Assembly: GCA_039914705.1 (NCBI GenBank)
Contig: JBDSOT010000006.1
Coordinates: 1 to 16,733 of the forward strand
Reading direction: 5' to 3'
DNA: 16,733 bases
Source of the DNA: JBDSTW01 sp039914705
Lineage (GTDB): Bacteria; Pseudomonadota; Gammaproteobacteria; SURF-13
This document shows, in pieces, positions 9,184 to 14,427 of the stretch. Both the position numbers and the translations under genes were made by a program. How positions within the stretch are numbered: the first letter of the stretch is position 1; the number at the start of each line of letters is the position of its first letter. Under the pieces are notes generated by a model, which saw only the letters and a program-made list of their open reading frames with translations, was not told the DNA's origin and searched no databases.

Positions 9184-9204
9184 CACCTCACATCAAATGA
9201 GGTG
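9184..9204 (+). terminator. Hairpin after pgi, possible terminator
   Basis: CACCTCA (9184-9190) and TGAGGTG (9198-9204) form a perfect 7-bp stem around a 7-base loop, 7 bases after the pgi stop. It is preceded by an A-rich run and followed only by GATATTCATT, so the T-tract is poor. It may be a weak terminator or an mRNA 3' end stabiliser separating pgi from the pirin gene. Confidence 0.5.
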
Positions 9205-9249
9205 GATATTCATTGAAGAGATTTAACGCGGGTACAGGAGGAGATAAGT

Positions 9250-10140
9250 ATGCAGGCGACAAGCGAAACCAAACCTGTCAAGAAGTTGCAAACCGTTCGG
9301 CGCAGCACGGAACGTCACTGGGTCGGCGATGGCTTTCCCGTGCGCACGCTGTTGGCCTATTCGAGTCTGGGTGCACAGATCAGTCCTTTCCTGCTGCTCG
9401 ATTATGCCGGGCCAGCCGAGTTTCCACCCACCCAACAACGCCTGGGTGTGGGCGAACATCCGCACCGCGGATTTGAGACGGTAACTATTGTTTACTCGGG
9501 CGAGGTGGAACATCGGGATTCGTCTGGCGGCGGCGGTCACATCGGCCCCGGTGACGTGCAATGGATGACGGCGGCATCCGGTGTAGTTCACGAGGAATTT
9601 CACGGGCGCGATTTTACCCAGCACGGCGGCATGTTCGAGATGGTGCAACTGTGGATCAATCTGCCCGCCAAGGACAAAATGTCAGCGCCACGTTATCAGG
9701 CTATTATGCACGACCAGATTCCCACGGTAAGCCTGCCGAATGGACAGGGAAGTATACGTGTCATTGCCGGAGAATTCGCTAAGGCGGTAGGACCGGCTCA
9801 AACATTTACGCCTATCCATGTGTGGGATTTGCACCTGGTGAGCGAACAACAGATCGAGCTGGATGTGCCTGACGGTTACACAACTATGCTGGTAGTGTTA
9901 AAGGGTACCGTGCGCGTGAACAATATCGAGACCATCGGTGTCGCTGAGATAGGGATATTTGATCGGAGCGGCGCGTGTATCAGACTCGACAACGCGCAAA
10001 ATGCAACGGCGCTGCTGCTGTGTGGGGAGCCGATTGACGAACCCATTGTCGGCAGCGGCCCTTTTGTCATGAACAGCGCCCAGGAAATCAGCCAGGCAAT
10101 TGCGGATTATCAGAGCGGCAAGATGGGGCATCTGACATGA
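9250..10140 (+). CDS. Pirin-family bicupin protein
   Basis: This is a cytoplasmic two-cupin protein of the pirin family, 296 residues, of normal length. The N-terminal cupin carries the metal site: HPHRGFET (70-77) supplies His70 and His72, and SGVVHEEF (110-117) supplies His114 and Glu116, matching human pirin His56, His58, His101 and Glu103. The second cupin (about 170-280) is degenerate, as is usual. Some relatives, such as E. coli YhhW, have quercetin 2,3-dioxygenase activity, but the physiological role in most bacteria is unknown. A strong Shine-Dalgarno, AGGAGGAG at 9235-9242, precedes the ATG. The gene is 73 bases after pgi and converges on the flavin reductase with a 21-base gap. Family call is firm; substrate is not predictable. 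Confidence 0.92.
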   Translation: MQATSETKPVKKLQTVRRSTERHWVGDGFPVRTLLAYSSLGAQISPFLLLDYAGPAEFPPTQQRLGVGEHPHRGFETVTIVYSGEVEHRDSSGGGGHIGPGDVQWMTAASGVVHEEFHGRDFTQHGGMFEMVQLWINLPAKDKMSAPRYQAIMHDQIPTVSLPNGQGSIRVIAGEFAKAVGPAQTFTPIHVWDLHLVSEQQIELDVPDGYTTMLVVLKGTVRVNNIETIGVAEIGIFDRSGACIRLDNAQNATALLLCGEPIDEPIVGSGPFVMNSAQEISQAIADYQSGKMGHLT

Positions 10141-10161
10141 TGACCGGCTTGCTGTGATGGT

Positions 10162-11592
10162 TCAGTTACTGCCACGTAAACCAAAGATATATTGAATCCA
10201 TTTTTTTGCCGTGGGTGTCAGGCCTTCCTTGCGGCGCACATCCGCGACGCGGCGATTGATCTGCGCCAGCGTTGGATAAATATGAATGAAGTTCGATAAG
10301 TCAGCCGCCTTCATTTTCCTGGACATCGCTAATACATATTCATGAATCAACTCACCGGCCTGCGGCCCTGCTAAGGCCGCCCCCAGTAACCTTCCTTTTG
10401 GGTCGGTGATGATCTTGGCAAAGCCTGCGGTTGTACCGTCCGTCTGCGCACGATCCATATCATGAAAGGGAAAGGTGTAGACCCTATATTTAATACCTCG
10501 ATCTTTCGCCTCGGTCTCGGATAACCCGACACGTGCAATTTCAGGATCGGTGAATGTGCACCAAGGGATTACGCGCCTTTCCACCCTGGCGGGCCAGTGA
10601 AACAAGGCGTTGCGTAATATCACACCGGCCTGATGTTCGGCCATGTGCGTAAACTGATAACCGCCGGTAACATCGCCGCAGGCGTAGACATGTCTATTGG
10701 TGGTGCGCAGACGCTCGTCCACTTTTATATGGCCATTTTCGAGGGCTATGCCGGCGTTGCGCAGACCGAGATTATCCGAGTTGGAGCGGCGTCCCGTTGC
10801 GATTAATAGATGTGTGGCATGAATGGTTCTTTCCGAAGCGCCCGACTTAACATGAAGCCGAAGATTTCCGGCTTGCCCTTCTACGTGCAGTGTCGTGTGC
10901 TCAAGATAAAATTGCACACCTTCATCGCTTAATTGCTTTAACGCTACTGCGGCAATGTCGGAGTCTTCCCTGGGAAGGATATGCTTGCCCCGTTGCACAA
11001 CATGCACCTGTGTGCCCAGCCGGCAAAATGCCTGCGCCATCTCTAGACCGATTGGTCCGGCACCGAGCACAATGAGCGATGGCACGCGCTTCTGTAATGA
11101 AAACACGGTTTCATTGGTGAGATACGGAGCCGACTCAAGCCCATCTATCTTAGGGATTGCGGGTCGCGAACCGGTGGCGATGACAAAATTCTTCGCGGTA
11201 ATTGCGCGGCCGTTGACGGAAAAGGTTTGCGCATCGGTGAACTGCCCGGCGCCGAACAGCACCTCAATACCCAAGCCGCGAAATCGTTCAGGGCTGTCGT
11301 GCGGCTCGATGGTTTTAATCACACTCGCGACACGTTGCATAACCGCACCGATATCAACCGTTGGCATGTTTGCCTCGATACCGAATTGTTGCGCCGTGCG
11401 AATGGTGTGTGCGACTTTTGCAGAATGCAGTAAGGCCTTGCTCGGCACGCAACCGTAATAAAGGCAGTCGCCACCCAGCGCGTGCTTCTCGATGAGTATC
11501 ACCTTCGCGCCCAGCGCGGCACCTCCGGCTGCCGCAACCAGGCCGCCCGATCCGCCGCCGATGATGCAAAGATCAAATTCTGGTTTGTTCAT
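10162..11592 (-). CDS. Class I pyridine nucleotide-disulfide oxidoreductase, MerA/Lpd-like
   Basis: This is an FAD- and NAD(P)-dependent disulfide oxidoreductase of 476 residues. The FAD motif GGGSGGLVA is at 12-20, the redox-active pair is Cys43 and Cys48 in GGDCLYYGCVPSK (40-52), the pyridine nucleotide motif GAGPIGLE is at 177-184, and the second FAD contact is ACGDVTGG (304-311). The strand after the nucleotide motif ends in VVQRG with no acidic residue and an Arg, which fits NADPH better than NADH (inference). At the C-terminus the family's His-Pro-Thr...Glu acid-base pair is replaced by HIYPTLAQ (437-444), so Tyr439 and Gln444 stand in place of His and Glu. It has neither an N-terminal metal-binding domain nor a C-terminal Cys-Cys pair, so a true mercuric reductase is unlikely. 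AGGTGGG precedes the start. It is divergent from the bufferin operon. Confidence 0.9.
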   Translation of the reverse strand: MNKPEFDLCIIGGGSGGLVAAAGGAALGAKVILIEKHALGGDCLYYGCVPSKALLHSAKVAHTIRTAQQFGIEANMPTVDIGAVMQRVASVIKTIEPHDSPERFRGLGIEVLFGAGQFTDAQTFSVNGRAITAKNFVIATGSRPAIPKIDGLESAPYLTNETVFSLQKRVPSLIVLGAGPIGLEMAQAFCRLGTQVHVVQRGKHILPREDSDIAAVALKQLSDEGVQFYLEHTTLHVEGQAGNLRLHVKSGASERTIHATHLLIATGRRSNSDNLGLRNAGIALENGHIKVDERLRTTNRHVYACGDVTGGYQFTHMAEHQAGVILRNALFHWPARVERRVIPWCTFTDPEIARVGLSETEAKDRGIKYRVYTFPFHDMDRAQTDGTTAGFAKIITDPKGRLLGAALAGPQAGELIHEYVLAMSRKMKAADLSNFIHIYPTLAQINRRVADVRRKEGLTPTAKKWIQYIFGLRGSN

Positions 11593-11634
11593 GAGAAACC
11601 CACCTGCGCATGCAATAGGATCGATTATGACGTG

Positions 11635-11666
11635 ATTAGGGTATTTTTGCGGTGTTTTTCCCTAAT
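11635..11666. promoter_or_regulatory. Inverted repeat between flavin reductase and buf operon
   Basis: ATTAGGG (11635-11641) and CCCTAAT (11660-11666) form a perfect 7-bp inverted repeat around an 18-base T-rich spacer. It lies 42 bases upstream of the reductase start and overlaps a possible minus-strand promoter for that gene (TTAACT at 11691-11686, TATTAG at 11667-11662, 18-base spacer). The arrangement would suit an operator for the reductase or for both divergent transcripts. No regulator gene is in the window. Confidence 0.35.
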
Positions 11667-11726
11667 ATTTGCGTGGTTATGGAAAAGTTAACGGTTTTTT
11701 TCTGGTATGGTGTTCACTCAAAAGTC

Positions 11727-11756
11727 TTGACGGATACGCTATACAGCTAGCAATAT
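11727..11756 (+). promoter_or_regulatory. Candidate promoter of the buf operon
   Basis: TTGACG (11727-11732) is a good -35 match, but the best -10 at 18-base spacing is only CAATAT (11751-11756). A nearby TATACA (11740-11745) is a better -10 with no -35 at proper distance. Either would start transcription just before the hairpin element, placing that element in the untranslated leader. An ECF-type promoter would not be recognised by this reading. Confidence 0.3.
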
Positions 11757-11771
11757 CTGTTATGTAACTAA

Positions 11772-11922
11772 GGACTCTCTGATTTAATCAGAGAGTCCTG
11801 CGGCACAGGGATGTGCCGTCATTTTCAATGGCAGTAAGCCGTTGAAAATGAAGGAAAGCAAAAACCACGTTTTTCGCTTTCCGTGCTCTGAGAATTCCAG
11901 GATGGAATTATTCAGAGTTTCC
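11772..11922. mobile_element. MITE-like hairpin element, IS5-group style, in buf leader
   Basis: The ends are imperfect inverted repeats: GGACTCTCTGATTTA on the left and, read inward from the right, GGAAACTCTGAATAA, matching at 11 of 15 positions without gaps. CTAA flanks both sides (11768-11771 and 11923-11926), as expected of the 4-base YTAR target duplication of IS5-group elements. There is no coding capacity. The interior is almost all hairpin: a near-perfect palindrome at 11771-11799 (14-bp arms), CGGCACA/TGTGCCG around GGGA at 11801-11818, a 13-bp stem at 11820-11850 with one G-U pair, a bulged stem at 11853-11882, and a two-part stem at 11886-11917. Alternatively it may be a structured leader RNA; the two readings are compatible. 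Confidence 0.6.
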
Positions 11923-11965
11923 CTAAGTGTTTGGCGTCAAGCTTTCAAATCATAGAGGAATTTAC

Positions 11966-12253
11966 ATGAGCAGAACAACGATGGTTAAGGGCTTTATTCT
12001 GGCAACGGCCGCCGCCGGTTTTTTTGCAACTGCGGGTTTTGCCACGGCCGCGGATGAGATGGCCGCCGCTGGCACTGAGGGTAATGTGCATTGTGATGGC
12101 GTGAATTCGTGCAAGGGGCGCGGCGACTGTAAGGGTGAAAACGGTTGCAAGGGTAAGAATAGTTGCAAGGGGCAGGGGTTTCTGAATATGACTGCGGAAG
12201 AGTGCGATGCCGCCAAGATCACTGCGGCAGCGGATGCGCAAGCAGGCCAGTAG
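11966..12253 (+). CDS. bufA2: BufA2-like bufferin precursor peptide 1
   Basis: This is a 95-residue secreted Cys-rich peptide, the probable substrate of the downstream DUF692 oxidase. A Sec signal peptide covers about 1-28: a basic start with Lys8, a hydrophobic stretch 9-24, and A-T-A before Ala29. The core has six Cys at 43, 49, 55, 61, 67 and 80; the first five are exactly six residues apart and each of Cys49-67 begins a C-K-G hexad. Bufferins are RiPP metallophores, shown in other bacteria to bind copper in the periplasm after Cys modification by an MNIO enzyme. The EGKCG motif of the BufA1/HvfA type is absent, so I assign the BufA2 type. The ATG at 11966 is chosen over an in-frame GTG at 11927 because AGAGGAA ends 5 bases before it. 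A Cys-rich metal-binding peptide that is not modified remains possible. Confidence 0.82.
   Translation: MSRTTMVKGFILATAAAGFFATAGFATAADEMAAAGTEGNVHCDGVNSCKGRGDCKGENGCKGKNSCKGQGFLNMTAEECDAAKITAAADAQAGQ
12110..12181 (+). repeat. 18-bp tandem repeats coding C-K-G hexads
   Basis: Four consecutive 18-base units, each starting TGCAAGGG or TGTAAGGG, encode the hexads beginning at Cys49, 55, 61 and 67 of the first precursor. The stretch 12146-12171 matches 12505-12530 in the second precursor with only two differences in 26 bases. Such repeats can expand, contract or convert. Confidence 0.7.
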
Positions 12254-12273
12254 TAGGTGTATGATTCAATACA

Positions 12274-12299
12274 GGCATCGCAAGATGCTCAGATTTTTT
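12274..12299 (+). terminator. Weak terminator between the two precursor genes
   Basis: GGCATC (12274-12279) and GATGCT (12284-12289) pair through one G-U closing pair around a GCAA loop, a stable GNRA tetraloop. Six T residues follow at 12294-12299, four bases after the stem. The stem is short, so partial termination or 3'-end protection of the first precursor mRNA is more likely than full termination. Confidence 0.45.
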
Positions 12300-12324
12300 A
12301 CAACCACTAACGAGAAGGGGCTTT

Positions 12325-12630
12325 ATGAAAAAAGAAATTTCGTTTAAAGGATTAGTTCTGGCAACCGCTGCCGCCGGTATTTTTGCCACCGCAGGTTGCG
12401 CCATGACTGAACAAAATCATCATATGAACACCGCTGGCGGTGTTAAATGTACGGGCGTGAACTCCTGCAAGGGAAAATCAGCCTGCAAATCCACCACCAA
12501 CAATTGCAAGGGTCAAAATAGTTGCAAGGGTAGTGGCTTTGAAATGAAAGATAGCGCCGCTGCCTGCAAGACGGCTTTTGATAGCATGTGGGGCGGACCG
12601 CATGGTACCAAAGTGCCTTATAAGCCTTAA
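12325..12630 (+). CDS. bufA2: BufA2-like bufferin precursor peptide 2
   Basis: This is a 101-residue paralogue of the preceding peptide, sharing the signal-region motif LATAAAGxFATAG. Cys residues stand at 25, 42, 48, 54, 61, 67 and 81. The hexad spacing is broken once by a one-residue insertion (CKSTTNN, 54-60). Cys25 falls at the end of the hydrophobic segment in A-T-A-G-C, where the first peptide has Phe. This could be a poor lipobox (Thr at -3 instead of Leu), so the peptide might be lipidated; cleavage by signal peptidase I after A-T-A is equally possible. It also has NHHM just after the signal and a C-terminal tail, WGGPHGTKVPYKP, not found in the first peptide. GAAGGGG ends 4 bases before the ATG. 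A strong hairpin follows the stop. Confidence 0.82.
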   Translation: MKKEISFKGLVLATAAAGIFATAGCAMTEQNHHMNTAGGVKCTGVNSCKGKSACKSTTNNCKGQNSCKGSGFEMKDSAAACKTAFDSMWGGPHGTKVPYKP

Positions 12631-12651
12631 TAATTTTTGATAATTAGTTGC

Positions 12652-12686
12652 AGAGGCTCGGGAGATTTCCCCCGAGCCTCTTGTTA
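12652..12686 (+). terminator. Terminator/attenuator between precursors and bufB
   Basis: AGAGGCTCGGG (12652-12662) and CCCGAGCCTCT (12671-12681) form a perfect 11-bp GC-rich stem with an 8-base loop, followed by a short T-rich run (TTGTT overlapping the stem end). It starts 22 bases after the second precursor's stop and ends about 50 bases before bufB. It most likely terminates most transcripts after the precursors, with read-through supplying the enzymes. Confidence 0.75.
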
Positions 12687-12737
12687 CTGAACCTCGCCTG
12701 CTTATCCGCATTTTTGTTTACTTAGTTCGCTAAAACT

Positions 12738-13631
12738 ATGACACCTGCACCTTCATCGCAGAAATTTCCATTCCTCGGTTACGGTCTGGGTCTGCGCAAG
12801 GAACACTACCAAACCATTCTCGACACGCTGCCTGAAGTGGGTTGGTTTGAGGTGCTGTCCGAAAATTATATGGTGCCCGGCGGCAAGCCGCTTTATAACC
12901 TCGACCGCATACGCGCGCATTATCCCGTGGTGATGCACGGTGTATCGCTGTCTATCGGTGCAAGCGGCGCGCTGGATAAAGAATATTTACGCCAGCTGAA
13001 AACGTTGGCTGACCGTATCGAGCCACATTGGGTATCGGATCATTTATGCTGGACAGGTGACAACGGCCTCAACATGCATGACCTGTTGCCGCTACCTTAT
13101 ACGGAAGAGGCCTTGAGGCATGTGGTTGCGCGCATAAACCAAGTGCAGGATTTTCTAGGGCGGCGCATTCTTATCGAAAATGTATCCAGCTATTTGACGT
13201 ATGCGGATTCGGCGATGAGTGAGTGGGAGTTTATCCGCGCCATCACTGAGCGTGCGGATTGCCTGCTCTTGCTGGATATTAATAATGTTTACGTCAGTGC
13301 GCGCAATCATCAGTTCGACCCGCACGATTTTCTGAACGGCATCCCCGTTGAACGCGTGCAGCAATTTCATCTGGCCGGCCATAGCATGAACGGTAATATC
13401 ATTATCGACACCCACGATGCACCGGTTATTGATCCCGTATGGGAGCTGTACGAATATGCTGTGCGGCGCTTTGGGCAGGTGAGCACGATGATCGAGCGCG
13501 ATGATAATATTCCGGCGCTTGAGGAAGTCATGAGCGAACTGGACAAGGCTCGCAGTATTGGCGATACCGTGCATGCTCAAGGTTTCACAGCAGCTGCGCG
13601 CAACTCAATGCAGGCCAGGGCAGTTCGATGA
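12738..13631 (+). CDS. bufB: MNIO-type RiPP maturase (DUF692)
   Basis: This is a 297-residue multinuclear non-heme iron-dependent oxidase with a TIM-barrel fold. Family enzymes use an iron cluster and O2 to oxidise Cys of precursor peptides in the cytoplasm before export. Candidate metal and active-site residues lie in conserved blocks: MHGVSLSIG (66-74, His67), WVSDHLCW (98-105, Asp101 and His102), ILIENVSSYL (144-153, Glu147), LLDINNVYV (178-186, Asp180, Asn183), HLAGH (211-215), DTHDAPV (224-230, His226) and ERDDNIP (253-259, Glu253). All the usual positions are filled, so the enzyme should be active. The start shows no clear Shine-Dalgarno, consistent with lower expression than the precursors. 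The last 23 residues extend beyond the usual core. The stop overlaps the bufC start by 4 bases. Confidence 0.93.
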   Translation: MTPAPSSQKFPFLGYGLGLRKEHYQTILDTLPEVGWFEVLSENYMVPGGKPLYNLDRIRAHYPVVMHGVSLSIGASGALDKEYLRQLKTLADRIEPHWVSDHLCWTGDNGLNMHDLLPLPYTEEALRHVVARINQVQDFLGRRILIENVSSYLTYADSAMSEWEFIRAITERADCLLLLDINNVYVSARNHQFDPHDFLNGIPVERVQQFHLAGHSMNGNIIIDTHDAPVIDPVWELYEYAVRRFGQVSTMIERDDNIPALEEVMSELDKARSIGDTVHAQGFTAAARNSMQARAVR

Positions 13632-14422
13632 ACCACTTAGCCCACGTTCAAAAAGATTTCCAGGAATATTTGCTGACGCCCACACCCGCGCCCGACATCC
13701 AGCAACACATCGTGAACACTGCGCAGGCCTCTGCAGAATTACGTCTGGGTATTTATGCGGATGCTTACCGGCTGCGTCTGGCCGAGGTCTTGAGCGGTGA
13801 TTACGAGGCCTTGCATGGCCTGCTCGGTGATGAGCAATTCGAAACACTCAATTTGAAATATATCGACGCTCATCCTTCCCGGCATTTCTCGTTGCGTTAT
13901 TTCGGGCAACACATGGGTACATTTCTGCGGAAAACCGAGCCGTATGCCGGGCAACCAATGCTGGCCGAGCTAGCAGAATTCGAATGGGCATTGATTGACG
14001 CCTTCGATGCGCGCGATAGTGAAATCGTTACGCTTGATGATATGGCAAGGTTAGCCCCCGAGGCTTGGCCTGAGATGCGGTTTGTCTTGCATGACGGTGT
14101 GCAGCGTTTGGATTGTGCGTGGAATGTGCAGCAAATATGGGGTGCGCTTAAGGAAAATAACATACCCGCAGCGCCGCAGCGCAATCAGGTATCGCAAGCC
14201 TGGCTGATCTGGCGTCGCGACCTTGCAACCTATTTCCGCGTGCTTAGCGTGCCAGAGGCTTGGGCGCTGGATGCGGTGCGTAGCGGTGGGAGTTTTGCGG
14301 CTCTATGTGAAGGCCTCTGTGAGTGGTTTCAAGAGAGTCAGGTCGCCGCGACCGCTGCTGGTTTTTTGCATCGCTGGGTGAGCGATAGTCTTATCAGTAA
14401 GCTTATGCCGGCCGAAGATTAG
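13628..14422 (+). CDS. bufC: BufC/HvfC-type RiPP maturation partner (DUF2063)
   Basis: This 264-residue protein is of the DUF2063 type that pairs with DUF692 oxidases; in studied systems both proteins are needed for modification, and this partner is thought to bind the precursor. The N-terminal helical domain (about 1-95) shows the family features: QKDFQEYLL near the start, LRLGIYADAYRLRLAEVLSGDYEAL (read in parts: LGIYADAYRLRL and LSGDYEAL), LLGDEQFETL, and HPSRHFSLRYFGQHMGTFL in the same region. The C-terminal part (about 100-264) is alpha/beta with WRRDLATYFR and a helical end. The start codon overlaps the bufB stop as ATGA, with AGGG about 8 bases upstream. No DoxX-type bufD follows; bufC is the last gene of the operon and converges on the AsmA-family gene with 5 bases between. 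Confidence 0.9.
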   Translation: MNHLAHVQKDFQEYLLTPTPAPDIQQHIVNTAQASAELRLGIYADAYRLRLAEVLSGDYEALHGLLGDEQFETLNLKYIDAHPSRHFSLRYFGQHMGTFLRKTEPYAGQPMLAELAEFEWALIDAFDARDSEIVTLDDMARLAPEAWPEMRFVLHDGVQRLDCAWNVQQIWGALKENNIPAAPQRNQVSQAWLIWRRDLATYFRVLSVPEAWALDAVRSGGSFAALCEGLCEWFQESQVAATAAGFLHRWVSDSLISKLMPAED

Positions 14423-14427
14423 CATGT

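Noticed and set aside
10162..11592. Mercuric reductase or dihydrolipoamide dehydrogenase as the specific name
   Set aside because: It lacks the MerA N-terminal metal-binding domain and C-terminal Cys pair, and it lacks the Lpd catalytic His and Glu; only the superfamily name is justified.
11482..11691. A small plus-strand gene across the reductase start
   Set aside because: Most of it is antisense to the FAD-binding region of the reductase and it has no supporting features.
12110..12540. CRISPR-like or satellite repeat
   Set aside because: The 18-base periodicity is in frame and explained by the hexapeptide code of the precursors; there are no unique spacers.
11966..12630. Two metallothioneins
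   Set aside because: Both are small and Cys-rich, but they have export signals and are followed directly by a DUF692/DUF2063 pair, which fits secreted bufferin precursors much better.
11966..12630. BufA1/HvfA (DUF2282) type precursors
   Set aside because: No EGKCG motif is present in either peptide; the C-K-G hexads point to the BufA2 type.
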